NCBI RefSeq assembly: GCF_001661495.1
Contig: NZ_BDDT01000002.1
Span: 434,001-498,000 of the forward strand
From: Pseudoalteromonas prydzensis
GTDB taxonomy: Bacteria > Pseudomonadota > Gammaproteobacteria > Enterobacterales > Alteromonadaceae
DNA length: 64,000 bases
Direction of reading: 5' to 3'
The notes beneath the pieces were generated by a model. That model was given only the letters and a program-made list of their open reading frames with translations. It had not been told where the DNA came from and searched no databases. Position numbers and translations under genes: made by a program. Shown here piece by piece: positions 1 to 9,109 of this stretch (position 1 is its first letter; each line of letters starts with the position of its first letter).

Positions 1-1273
1 CTTCTTCATATTCATCATCAACGTCATCAACCACCAGCATTTGATCATGGGCGGTGGTTTCTTCAATGCGAGGATCCATGGTTGCAGCCAGTGGCGAATT
101 GGTAACATCAGACGTGCCGACCACGTAATCACTCGATTCTGGTTGTTCTACCTTTTGTTTTGAGTTGATGAAAGTAAGCAATAAATACATCACCACGGTT
201 AGTGTCGCCAATGATGCATATAACGCTTGATGGCCAAAATAACTCATGATCTGCGCATTAGCCGTTGAGCCAAGGGCTGCGCCCGCACCAAAGGCAACCA
301 GCAATGCAGAAGATACGCCAACGCGCTCTTCATCTTCAACGCGAGAGTTGGCCAGCGCTGATGATAACGGGTATAACGTAAATGCAAACAAGCCGAATAA
401 AAATGTCAGTATAAAGGCGAGTGTTTGCGAAATAGGCAGTAAAAACAAGGCAAGACTGACTACGCCGATGGCGACTGCATTACTGCGTAATAACACACTG
501 CGGCGCACTCTATCTGATAGCATCCCCATAGGCCATTGTGCTAATAAACCAGCTAAAATAGTGGCAGACATAAAAATGGCGATTTCCGATGAACTAAAGC
601 CAGAGAGCTTTGCAAAAGTAGGCGCAAGGCCGTAGAAGCTACCATTAATAATACCCGCAAAATGCACCGCAGTCATAGATTGTGGCACTTTTTTAAAGTA
701 ATCAAACAGGCTTACTTGTATTGGCTTTAATGGTTTGGGGTGAATTCTACGGGTGATTGAAATTGGGATAATACCAATAGCCAGCGCCATACACACTAAA
801 AACAGTGGTGCATACCCTAACGCTGGAAATTCAGCTAAAGCAAACTGGCCTAAAATAGTGCCTAAGTAGGACGTGATCATATAAAACGAAAACACTCTAC
901 CACGAGACTCAGGAGCCGCTTGTTCGTTAAGCCAGCTTTCCAGTACCATGTAATTACACATCATGCCAAGGCCCACACAAAGCCGCAGGCCAAGCCAAAC
1001 ATAGATGTTATCGCTTACTCCATGTGCTGCTACACAGGCAATTACAGCGGCAGTGCTCGCAGCAAAGGTTCGAATATGACCGACCGACTTTATGAGATGA
1101 TAGCCAAGCTTAGCCCCCAGCAATAAGCCGAGGTAATAACATGAGGTCATCAAACCTATCCATAAGGTTGACGTACCGTGCTGCCCTAAATAAAGGGCTA
1201 AATAGGTTGTTAGTAAGCTGGTGCCAATAATCAAGAAAAGGTTGGCAAAATATAACGAAAGAAATGATTTCAT
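1..1273 (-). CDS. MFS transporter, partial (C-terminus cut by window edge)
   Basis: Reading the minus strand from ATG at 1273 gives an open frame that runs off the left edge, about 424 codons without a stop. The protein starts MKSFLSLYFANLF and shows about twelve hydrophobic segments. The loop after the second half's first helices reads GMLSDRVRRS, which fits the conserved MFS loop motif G-x-x-SDRxGRR. The visible end is a hydrophilic acidic tail rich in Asp and Glu (VDDVDDEYEE), probably cytoplasmic. It resembles the YcaD-like branch of the major facilitator superfamily. The substrate cannot be read from sequence. The gene is divergent from yjdM with about 155 bases between them. Certain as an MFS protein; subfamily is inference. 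Confidence 0.85.
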   Translation of the reverse strand, partial: MKSFLSLYFANLFLIIGTSLLTTYLALYLGQHGTSTLWIGLMTSCYYLGLLLGAKLGYHLIKSVGHIRTFAASTAAVIACVAAHGVSDNIYVWLGLRLCVGLGMMCNYMVLESWLNEQAAPESRGRVFSFYMITSYLGTILGQFALAEFPALGYAPLFLVCMALAIGIIPISITRRIHPKPLKPIQVSLFDYFKKVPQSMTAVHFAGIINGSFYGLAPTFAKLSGFSSSEIAIFMSATILAGLLAQWPMGMLSDRVRRSVLLRSNAVAIGVVSLALFLLPISQTLAFILTFLFGLFAFTLYPLSSALANSRVEDEERVGVSSALLVAFGAGAALGSTANAQIMSYFGHQALYASLATLTVVMYLLLTFINSKQKVEQPESSDYVVGTSDVTNSPLAATMDPRIEETTAHDQMLVVDDVDDEYEE

Positions 1274-1428
1274 TTATATACAAATTATAAGCTTGGACCA
1301 CCTGATACTAGAATAATCAAACGAATATTCCAAGTAATAAACACCGCTTGTAAGTTAATGTATTCAGTTAGACAAACTTTGCTTGAGCAATTACCATAGC
1401 CGCAGAATGATTTTTACAGAGTGTTATT

Positions 1429-1764
1429 ATGTCGTTGCCTGCTTGCCCTAAATGCCAATCTGAATATGTATATCAAGATCTAAGCTTATTGATTTGCCCA
1501 GAGTGTTCGCACGAATGGGACCCTAAAAGTGATAGTGATGAAGACACAGTTATAGTCAAAGATGCTAATGGCACCTTATTGGCCGAAGGCGATAAAATCA
1601 CTGTGATCAAAGATTTAAAAATTAAAGGCAGTTCGCAAGTTATAAAAATCGGCACCAAAGCCGTGATCCGCTGGATCAAAGATACAAAAGACCACCAACT
1701 TGATTGTAAAGTTGATGGGGTAGGCGAAATGATGGTAACGGCAAAGTTTGTGAAAAAGGCCTAA
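1429..1764 (+). CDS. yjdM: YjdM/PhnA family zinc-ribbon protein
   Basis: A 111-residue protein of the usual YjdM (PhnA) length. The N-terminus carries a zinc ribbon, CPKCQ at about residues 6-10 and CPECSHEW at about 23-30, giving four cysteines. The C-terminal half (from about residue 40) is the compact beta domain of this family, with [12 protein letters not shown] and GTKAVIRWI. Despite the old name alkylphosphonate uptake protein, family members are not shown to hydrolyse phosphonates and their cellular role is unclear. It is followed after 58 bases by the helicase gene on the same strand, perhaps as a coincidence of spacing. Confidence 0.93.
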   Translation: MSLPACPKCQSEYVYQDLSLLICPECSHEWDPKSDSDEDTVIVKDANGTLLAEGDKITVIKDLKIKGSSQVIKIGTKAVIRWIKDTKDHQLDCKVDGVGEMMVTAKFVKKA

Positions 1765-1822
1765 CTTTTAAAGCCCTTGGCACAACTTAACGATAGCGCA
1801 TAAATCGAAATGGAATTTAAAT

Positions 1823-4510
1823 GTGAGTAAGCAAAACGTACTTAGTTATTACCGCGATTGCTACAAAGAAGATAGTGCTGACTTAAACCTATGGGATTTG
1901 AGTAAATTAAAAAAACAAGACTGCCACGTACTTGAAGGAAGGGATGACTTAGGCTCGGGCTTTTTACCCCGATTACCAATACCACAACAATTTGCAGAGC
2001 CAATGATGAAGCGCGTTGAGGTTTATCAACGAGAGCGTGTTTTATTATATGTACGGTTTATTTTGGTCGGTAAACTTGAGATAAAAGGCGAGATTAAACA
2101 AGTTGTTTCACCGATTTTATTTAATGAAGCAGTAATAGAAAAAGACAATGACGATGACTATTATTTTTCGGTTATCGATTCTCAACCTGAAATTAATGAA
2201 TCGCTCACTCAACTGTTAATGCCAGAAGGTGAATTGCTTGATGACACCGCAGATATTCAGTCCCCCTATTTTTGGACCTCAATACTAAAACAAAGCCCCA
2301 TTGAATTAAATTTATTAACGCTTTTAAACTACCCAGAACTAGCCAATTTTGAGGAAATTAAAACCGCCTTAAAAAGTAGCACTGTAACCTTGTTACCTGC
2401 ATCAATATTGGTGTTTGTAGAGCGCTCAGCTAGTAGTCGGGGTGTACTACACGAGCTTGAAGAGATCACCGACTCAGCGACGCTTTCACCACCAATTAAC
2501 GCGTTAGTTGCAGGTTATGAGATGTCCATAAGTACTAAAGAGTTAAAGTATGACTACTTACCAGGCTTATTATCAGCCCCGCAAAAGAAAGTTATTTCGA
2601 TAGCTGCTAATGCACATTTAGGCTGTGTATCAGGGCCGCCGGGGACAGGGAAAAGCTACACCATTGCCGCAGTTGCTGCTGAGCACATGGCCCGTGGTGA
2701 GTCGGTACTGATTGTCGCAAATAATGATCCGGCACTTGATGTGATTGCAGATAAATTGAATGAAAACTTTGCGTTAAGTGATGTATCAATTCGGGCTGGG
2801 CAAAAAGCGTTCTTAAAAAAATTAAAAGACTACATTGCTGATTTATTGTCTGGGTATTTAGCGGACGAGCAGGAAAAAGCCCCAGCTATTTTTGAATCAG
2901 AGCTAAGAGCACAAAACGCAATACTGCATGATTTAGAGCAACGCTTTAATAAGTTTTGTCGCAAAGCAATAATACGAGGTCAACGGCTTAAAAAGCTTGA
3001 AGATAAAGATATGCGATGGTTAAGCAATTTATACATCAAGTGGGCGCAGCGCAGTATTAAACAGCTCGCAAGACAGTGGTCTGCTTTAGATAAAATTAAC
3101 GATCAACAAACAAGCAGAGAATTGTTGGCGAGTCGCTATTTAACCGCGTTAAAAAATAATAACTTACGGGCATTAGTTAACACTCAGCGTAAATCGTTAC
3201 AGGCATTTAATCAGGCTATTCGTAGTCGTACCTCTAAAAGGCAGTTTGAGTTATTTGATAATATAGAATACTCATCATTGCTAGCGGCATTTCCGGTGTG
3301 GTTAGTGAGTTTAAATTCGTTATATCGAGTATTGCCCTTAAAGCCGCAAATGTTTGATTTAGTTATTATCGATGAAGCAACGCAGTGCAATATTAGCAGT
3401 TGTTTACCAGCCCTTTATCGGGCAAAGCGAGCGTTGGTGGTTGGAGATACTAAACAACTACGGCATTACTCCTTTTTAGCCAAATCTAAAGAGACTCAGC
3501 TTCGTGCTAAAAATCACTTATCGCTCTCAAGTGAAGGGGTCGTTAGTTATCGTGATAACTCAATTTTAGATTTGACATTAAATGCGCTCAACAGCGATCA
3601 GCAATTAGCCTTTTTAGATGAACATTTTAGAAGTAAACCTGAGTTAATCCATTTTAGTAACGCGCATTTTTATCAAGCAAAGTTAAAAGTAATGCAACAT
3701 CGCCCGTGTACAAGCAGTGGTCATTTATTTATCCACCGCGTTAATGGTGAAAGGGATAAAAATGGTGTTAATCAGCTTGAAGCAAGTGCCATAATAGCGT
3801 GTATTAAGCAGCAAATGAGTGATGATCGAGATAGCGGGATGTATCACAGTATTGGTGTTGTTTCGCCATTTCGAAGCCAAGCAGACTTTATCGCTAAGCA
3901 AATAGGCGCTAACTTTAGTGAAGCTGAAATAATTAGGCACAAACTGAGAGCCGCCACCCCTTTTGGGTTTCAGGGGGAGGAACGCGATATAATGTTGATC
4001 TCTTTTGCGGTGGATAACGATGCTAAACGTGCGGCAGTCTATTTAAATAAAGCAGATGTTTTTAATGTGACTATAACGCGGGCAAGACAAGCACAGCATT
4101 TATTTTTATCTATTGATGAAACACAGTTACCTGAACAGTATTTATTAAGACGTTATTTAGGCTCGATAACTGAGTTTTCAGCCGTTCATACGCGTTTATC
4201 TGATATTGATGATTTTCAACGTGATGTAATCCAAGAGCTGACGAAGCTAAAGATTGAGACATGGTCTGGTTATGCTGTTGCGGGCACTGAGGTTGATATT
4301 TTATGTCGATATAATGGTCAGTATTTAGCTATAGATTTGATTGGTTACCCTGGACCTTGGGCTGACTTTTTTGAACTCGATACTTATAAACTATTTAGTC
4401 GTGCAAAAATTGAAATGTTACCCATAAGCTATGGCTTATGGGTTGTTGATAAAGATACCTGCATTCAAGCAATTGTTAGTCGGTTGCAGAAAAGGGCTAA
4501 CACGGCTTAA
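1823..4510 (+). CDS. Superfamily 1 helicase (UPF1/Dna2-like) with nuclease-like C-terminus
   Basis: An 895-residue protein starting at GTG; the ATG two bases upstream is followed at once by TGA, so it cannot be used. Walker A is GPPGTGKS at about residues 270-277. Walker B is DLVIIDEATQ with Asp at about 517, followed by VVGDTKQLRH (motif III) and the C-terminal helicase motif VTITRARQAQHLF. This is the UPF1/IGHMBP2-type AAA layout, with a long inserted basic region between the two halves (about residues 340-490). After the helicase the last 90 residues contain GTEVDIL and YLAIDLIG, the spacing of a PD-(D/E)XK nuclease core of the DUF559/MTES_1575 kind, although the catalytic E-x-K position is altered. 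A role in DNA or RNA repair or in defence is possible. Function is inferred from the family only. Confidence 0.85.
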   Translation: MSKQNVLSYYRDCYKEDSADLNLWDLSKLKKQDCHVLEGRDDLGSGFLPRLPIPQQFAEPMMKRVEVYQRERVLLYVRFILVGKLEIKGEIKQVVSPILFNEAVIEKDNDDDYYFSVIDSQPEINESLTQLLMPEGELLDDTADIQSPYFWTSILKQSPIELNLLTLLNYPELANFEEIKTALKSSTVTLLPASILVFVERSASSRGVLHELEEITDSATLSPPINALVAGYEMSISTKELKYDYLPGLLSAPQKKVISIAANAHLGCVSGPPGTGKSYTIAAVAAEHMARGESVLIVANNDPALDVIADKLNENFALSDVSIRAGQKAFLKKLKDYIADLLSGYLADEQEKAPAIFESELRAQNAILHDLEQRFNKFCRKAIIRGQRLKKLEDKDMRWLSNLYIKWAQRSIKQLARQWSALDKINDQQTSRELLASRYLTALKNNNLRALVNTQRKSLQAFNQAIRSRTSKRQFELFDNIEYSSLLAAFPVWLVSLNSLYRVLPLKPQMFDLVIIDEATQCNISSCLPALYRAKRALVVGDTKQLRHYSFLAKSKETQLRAKNHLSLSSEGVVSYRDNSILDLTLNALNSDQQLAFLDEHFRSKPELIHFSNAHFYQAKLKVMQHRPCTSSGHLFIHRVNGERDKNGVNQLEASAIIACIKQQMSDDRDSGMYHSIGVVSPFRSQADFIAKQIGANFSEAEIIRHKLRAATPFGFQGEERDIMLISFAVDNDAKRAAVYLNKADVFNVTITRARQAQHLFLSIDETQLPEQYLLRRYLGSITEFSAVHTRLSDIDDFQRDVIQELTKLKIETWSGYAVAGTEVDILCRYNGQYLAIDLIGYPGPWADFFELDTYKLFSRAKIEMLPISYGLWVVDKDTCIQAIVSRLQKRANTA

Positions 4511-4517
4511 TATTTAT

Positions 4518-6260
4518 TTAGGCTTGGTGTGTGCTGGTATCCTTAACTTCGTCAGTTTCGAATATGCTTACTTCTGCACTTGACTGGTTGACGCTGTTTT
4601 TCTGTAAAGCAATATACAGATCTGAATGGATATAAATGCCTTCTCTGCCGGATGTCATACCGGCAACTTCAAACCATGACAGCAGTTGTCGTTTTCTGCC
4701 TGCTATTTCTAATCTAATGTTACGCTTTTTGAAGATCACGTCTAAATCGGCGAGCATCGCCATCACGCTTAAATCTAAATGAGTGAAGCAGGGCACAGCA
4801 TCAATAATAACGCATTGGGTATCGTCTTTTTGCCGTGCATATTGTTCTAGTAATCGCCGCTTAAAGTAACCGGCATTAAAGTAAGTTAACGGGGAATTAA
4901 AACGATAGATAAACACTCCTTGCACTGCTTTTGCTTTATCAGTGGCATCAAGGCTTCTTACGACCCCGTTAATATCAACACCTAATATATTGTCTGTTGG
5001 GCGCATTACAGTGCGAATAAATTGAAATAAACCCAATAATACCGCGAGCGTAATGCCCGGTATTACGCCAATAAATAACACGGCAAACAAGGTTGCTAAT
5101 GCAAGATAAAAGGCGTGTTTATCTTTACGTTTTAATTGCCATACGGCTTTTAAGTCTAATAAGTGAACTGACGCAATTATTAGCACAACCCCTAATGCGG
5201 CACTGGGGATAAACTCAAGCGGCGCTGTTAAAAACAAAGCAATGATAGCGATGATCCCCGCCGCAATGATTGATACTAATTGTGTTTTACCACCGGCAGC
5301 ATCGTTAACTGCTGTGCGCGAATCAGCGCCGCTGACGGCAAAACCTTGCGATAAAGCAGAGGCAAAGTTTGCAATGCCTAAGGCTCTGAATTCTTTATCA
5401 GCATCGATATCATAACCATTTTTAGCGGCAAAGCTGCGTGCTGTAAGCATCATACTGACAAAACTTACGATTGCTAAGTTAAGTGCCGGTACGACAAGTT
5501 CACGAATAATACCAATATCATAAATCGGGGTGTTAAATACTGGTAGGCCACCACTAACTGTGCCAATGGTATTAATATCAAACTGCTTTAAATTAAACAG
5601 CCATACAAGCACGGCACCAAATGCAATCGCAAACATAGATGCCGGCCAGCTTGGTTTAAGCCGTTTCATTGTAAAGTACACACCAACAGTGAATAAGGCC
5701 ATTAACAAGGTGGGAATATGAGTTTGTGCTAAATAGGTGGGCACGCCACCTAAACGCTCAAGTAGGTATTTCTCATCAAAGGTAAAGCCAAACACTTTAG
5801 AAAATTGGCTGACGATAATGGTAATGGCTACCCCGTTTAACAGGCCCATTAAGATTGGTTTAGATAAAAAATCAGCCAGTACACCTAATTTAAATTTGCT
5901 GGCAATTAAGCACCAAAAGCCAGTCATGGCGGTCATAGTAACAACGAGTTGCCAATGCTTAACAGTGTCGCCTGCTGCAAGGGGAGTGACTACCGCAGCT
6001 ATAACGGCGCAGGTTGCGGCATCAGGGCCAACAATGAGTTGTTTGGAGCTGCCAAACAGAGCATATAGGATCATCGGTAGTATGCATGAGTACAAGCCAA
6101 CGGCGGCATTTACCCCGGTAAGTTGTGCATAGGCAATAGCAACCGGCAAAGCAACAGCGGCAACAGATAGTGCGGCTCTGGCATCATCAGCAAACCACTT
6201 TCGTTCATAATGAAATAACGTATTTAGACCTGGCATGAAATCATATAAACGCGATAGCAC
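4518..6260 (-). CDS. SulP family anion transporter with STAS domain
   Basis: About 580 residues. The frame is open to a TTG at 6329, but GTG at 6260 has a clear AAGGAA ribosome site six bases upstream, so it is chosen. The membrane part (about residues 20-420) begins with the SulP segment AALSVAAVALPVAIAYA and contains the family signature around GVNAAVGLY and GPDAAT. The C-terminal region, from about residue 440, reads like a STAS domain: GVFIYRFNSPLTYFNA, then CVIIDAVPCFTHLDLSVMAML. SulP proteins carry sulfate, bicarbonate or dicarboxylates, some coupled to sodium; which applies here is not visible. It ends eight bases from the convergent helicase gene. Confidence 0.92.
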   Translation of the reverse strand: MLSRLYDFMPGLNTLFHYERKWFADDARAALSVAAVALPVAIAYAQLTGVNAAVGLYSCILPMILYALFGSSKQLIVGPDAATCAVIAAVVTPLAAGDTVKHWQLVVTMTAMTGFWCLIASKFKLGVLADFLSKPILMGLLNGVAITIIVSQFSKVFGFTFDEKYLLERLGGVPTYLAQTHIPTLLMALFTVGVYFTMKRLKPSWPASMFAIAFGAVLVWLFNLKQFDINTIGTVSGGLPVFNTPIYDIGIIRELVVPALNLAIVSFVSMMLTARSFAAKNGYDIDADKEFRALGIANFASALSQGFAVSGADSRTAVNDAAGGKTQLVSIIAAGIIAIIALFLTAPLEFIPSAALGVVLIIASVHLLDLKAVWQLKRKDKHAFYLALATLFAVLFIGVIPGITLAVLLGLFQFIRTVMRPTDNILGVDINGVVRSLDATDKAKAVQGVFIYRFNSPLTYFNAGYFKRRLLEQYARQKDDTQCVIIDAVPCFTHLDLSVMAMLADLDVIFKKRNIRLEIAGRKRQLLSWFEVAGMTSGREGIYIHSDLYIALQKNSVNQSSAEVSIFETDEVKDTSTHQA

Positions 6261-6351
6261 ACTTGTTTCCTTGTTGGTTGTGAGCACTGGGATAGTATAG
6301 CCACCCCTTTGTGATTTTGATAAATACAAAGGGGGGAGTGAAGCTAGGCTG

Positions 6352-7008
6352 TTACTGAAGCGCTAATTGTTGATGAATATTGCTAACTAACTCTTTTGGT
6401 AAACAAAGTTGATTGGCAAGTGCTGCCAAATATTGTTCTGACACGGATTGTTGCAAATCAATAGCACTGGCACTGGCGGCGTATACTTCGATACCTGTTT
6501 GCGCATCTGGTACGGCTTGCACTAGCTCTGCAAGCTGCATTGGTTTGCGCAATTCATCAAACAACATGGCTTTTTCTTGCATTGAGAGTTGCATATTCTC
6601 AACAGCAGCAAATATTTTTTGCCGCTCTGTTTCGTCTATATGGCCATCGGCATATGCAGCAGCAATCATTGCTCGCATTAAAATTAGTTGGCCCGCTCCG
6701 CTTTCATCTTCTACAACGTGTTGAAAAAACTGCTCTGGCATTGTCTCGGGGGCATAGTCAAAATTACTGGTTTGTTTAGCTGTCTGATGTTGTGTGTTGC
6801 TATTTTGTTCCGAGTATTGTTTGTAGGCCTTCCAAGCTAAGCCACCAACAGCTGCAAGTGCGCCATATTTTATGGCTTTTTTACCGGTTTTTTTACTGCC
6901 TTTACCGCTCACTAAGCTGGTTAAGCCGCCACCGGCTACACCACCCAAAAAGCCACTTAATGCACCTGATTTATTTAGACTGCCTACTAATTTTTGTAAG
7001 TCTTTCAT
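6352..7008 (-). CDS. DUF533 / TerB-like inner membrane protein (YebE type)
   Basis: About 218 residues. Two in-frame ATGs exist, at 7020 and 7008; only the second has a ribosome site (GGAG seven bases before it), so it is used. The N-terminal third is glycine-rich with the stretch FLGGVAGGGLTSLVSG and a short hydrophobic segment GALAAVGGLAWKAY, as in YebE. From about residue 95 the helical domain ILMRAMIAAAYADGHIDETER matches the TerB/DUF533 pattern with acidic metal-binding-like residues. Function of the family is unknown; envelope stress links are reported for YebE in enterobacteria. It is convergent with nothing and lies between SulP and hugZ on the same strand. Confidence 0.88.
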   Translation of the reverse strand: MKDLQKLVGSLNKSGALSGFLGGVAGGGLTSLVSGKGSKKTGKKAIKYGALAAVGGLAWKAYKQYSEQNSNTQHQTAKQTSNFDYAPETMPEQFFQHVVEDESGAGQLILMRAMIAAAYADGHIDETERQKIFAAVENMQLSMQEKAMLFDELRKPMQLAELVQAVPDAQTGIEVYAASASAIDLQQSVSEQYLAALANQLCLPKELVSNIHQQLALQ

Positions 7009-7078
7009 GGGGTTCTCCATATTGATTTGAATATTAGGTAAGCCTAGTCAAATAAAGTTCCATATCTTATAGTTGTTA

Positions 7079-7806
7079 CTAAGCAATACTTTTTGTTCTA
7101 GCATCTTGCGTCATTTTTACTAGTGCTTTACGCACTGCCATCGGACTGTCGCATGGCTCACTAAATGCTATGTAATAATTATTTTTTAGGCTTTGTAGGT
7201 AAAAGCCTTGCGGCAATAAACCACTCATAATTGGTGATGCGTCATCAAGGTTATAGTGTTGTTTTAAAATCAGGCTCATTGCATCTTGGTGGTCGCTATT
7301 CATGTGCTCAATCATGTGTTGTTCTTGTGACTCGTCCCATTGCTTACTTGCTTGAAGCCACTCGTTTTGCTCTAGCCAAAATATTTTTCCGAAGCCGCCA
7401 ATATAGCGCACACGTATCGCGTCAAGTTGCCAAAGATTAAAATCATGAGCATTACGATAGCTCTGCGCTTCTGGGTATAAAGAGATGTATTTATTAATTA
7501 AACGATCAGCGTATTGTTGAGGAACTAGGCTGCCATCACCCACAATAGTGACTCGGCCATGTTCATTTTGGTCGCCTTGTTCGGCAGCATTAAACACCGT
7601 TAGGCTCATACGTTTGTCATGCTGTAGGTTTTTAGTATGCTGCGCTATATTACTAATAAAAAATAAATACGCCCTTGTTCATTACACATATAAGGGGTAA
7701 CAGAGCCAAACGGGTAGCCTCTTAAGTTATGAGAAAGGGTAGACATAACGCCGCTATTTTTTTGAAACACTAACTTTTTGGCCTCATAAAGTGCTTGTTG
7801 CCTCAT
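7079..7806 (-). pseudogene. hugZ: HugZ/HutZ family haem-utilisation protein, broken by a one-base deletion
   Basis: Translating the minus strand from ATG at 7806 gives MRQQALYEAKKLVFQKNSG, then about fifty residues of split-barrel sequence ending EQGRIYF, after which the frame stops at TAG. Adding one T to the six-T run at 7658-7663 restores FFISNIAQHTKNL and continues directly into the 176-residue downstream frame MSLTVFNAAEQGD. The join reproduces the family pattern YFxISxLAxHTxNLxxDxRxSL. The C-terminal region has HMNSDHQDAM, the haem-associated C-terminal domain motif of HugZ/HutZ. Intact members bind and degrade haem for iron. Whether the deletion is real, a homopolymer sequencing error or slippage cannot be decided here. 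A Fur-like site lies upstream. Confidence 0.85.
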
Positions 7807-7869
7807 ACATACTCCAGTTGTTTAATTATTTATTATTGTCCGCTATTTTGCGTTTAAAACTATCATTTT

Positions 7870-7888
7870 GCAAATGATTCTTGTTTAC
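7870..7888 (-). promoter_or_regulatory. Putative Fur box upstream of hugZ
   Basis: The 19 bases 7870-7888 contain GCAAATGATTCT followed by an imperfect second half (TGTTTAC), close to the gammaproteobacterial Fur-box form with AAATGA half sites. The neighbouring bases 7863-7879 also form a short inverted repeat ATCATTT-TGC-AAATGAT. It sits about 65 bases upstream of the hugZ start, where an iron repressor site would be expected for a haem-use gene. Pattern recognised by eye only. Confidence 0.45.
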
Positions 7889-8044
7889 GTGGTTGAATTT
7901 GCATTATAGTAGCTACACCCTTATCAAATGCTGGGTATCTTGTTACTTACAGGCTTTAATCTAAACTTTATCTAACTAAAATATGATGCCTGTAATGAGT
8001 TGTTTTTATTGGATAGCTTTTATTGGATTGGAAAAGGAGTTATT

Positions 8045-9109
8045 TTGAAAATTTTTACGTGTTGTTGCTTCGTTGGCTTAATGCTTTTTAGCTCATTGGG
8101 CTTTGCGGCTGAAACTGTGAATGTTGTGACCCAGCAAGTTAAACAGCAGCAGTTGGTTCCAAAAATAACCCTTACAGGTTCGTTAAAAGCACAGCGTCAT
8201 GCGCAGCTTTCGGTTCTTGCCGATGGGGTTATTACTGAAATATATGCAGAAACAGGCCAATATCTTAAACAAGGAGAGCCTCTGCTGGCGTTAGATTCAG
8301 CGTTAATAAAAGCGCAATTACAAGCTAATGATGCTGATGTTGCGCGTGCGCAAGTGGACGTTGATGATACAAAACGTCGATTTACTGAGGCGCAATCGTT
8401 ATCGAAGCAAAAGCTGTTTGCGCAAACTGAGCTAGCACAACGACAAGCAGCAGTAAAAAGTGCTCAGGCAAGCCTACTTGAAGCACAAGCAAAGCAAACT
8501 TATCAACAACAGCTTTTAAAACGTCACCAATTGGCTGCACCTTTCAACGGTATCGTGGCTAAACGTATGGTGGATTTAGGTGAGTGGGTTACCCGAGGAC
8601 AAAGTGCTTTTGAGTTAGTAAGTAATGAAACGCTTTGGCTTGACCTGTATATGCCACAAGAACATTTCTCGGCAATAGATATCGAAACTGCCGTTGATGT
8701 ATATCTAGCCTCACGCCCAGATGAGACATTTAGTGCAAAAGTTATAGCGAAAGTACCGGTCGTGAACACAACGCATCGTAGTTTTTTACTGCGTCTGGCT
8801 ATTACTAATTCAGCTGACTTGCAAGTGGGGTTGTCGGCAACAGCTGAAGTCGCATTAAAACCGAGTGCTAAAGCGAGCGTGGTGATAGACAGAGATGCTT
8901 TGTTACGTCACCCTGATGGCGGGTTTAGTGTATTTACGGTGCTTGATGGCGTTGCTACAAGGCAAAGTGTCAAAGTGGGATCTCGTATGAATGGCCACGT
9001 TGAGATAATACAAGGCTTGAACGCTGGACAGTGGGTGGTTACACAAGGTAATGAACTACTTCAGGATGGTCAAGCGGTTAAGTTAGTAACGCAAACGGGG
9101 GCTAAATAA
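8045..9109 (+). CDS. RND efflux periplasmic adaptor (HlyD/MFP family)
   Basis: About 354 residues. The frame extends to a TTG at 8000, but TTG at 8045 follows AAAGGAG by five bases and gives a normal signal peptide (LKIFTCCCFVGLMLFSSLGFAAE), so it is preferred. The protein has the adaptor order: barrel-sandwich half LSVLADGVITEIYAETGQYLKQGE, an alpha-helical hairpin (about residues 90-150) rich in Gln and Ala, the second half-lipoyl part LAAPFNGIVAKRMVDLGEWV, then beta-barrel and membrane-proximal domains. It links the inner-membrane pump to an outer-membrane channel of TolC type, which is not encoded here. Its stop codon overlaps the start of the pump gene (TAATG), so the two are translated together. 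Confidence 0.92.
   Translation: MKIFTCCCFVGLMLFSSLGFAAETVNVVTQQVKQQQLVPKITLTGSLKAQRHAQLSVLADGVITEIYAETGQYLKQGEPLLALDSALIKAQLQANDADVARAQVDVDDTKRRFTEAQSLSKQKLFAQTELAQRQAAVKSAQASLLEAQAKQTYQQQLLKRHQLAAPFNGIVAKRMVDLGEWVTRGQSAFELVSNETLWLDLYMPQEHFSAIDIETAVDVYLASRPDETFSAKVIAKVPVVNTTHRSFLLRLAITNSADLQVGLSATAEVALKPSAKASVVIDRDALLRHPDGGFSVFTVLDGVATRQSVKVGSRMNGHVEIIQGLNAGQWVVTQGNELLQDGQAVKLVTQTGAK

Noticed and set aside
246..635. Open frame of 129 codons on the plus strand
   Set aside because: It is the shadow of the MFS transporter on the minus strand, which has clear membrane segments and family motifs.
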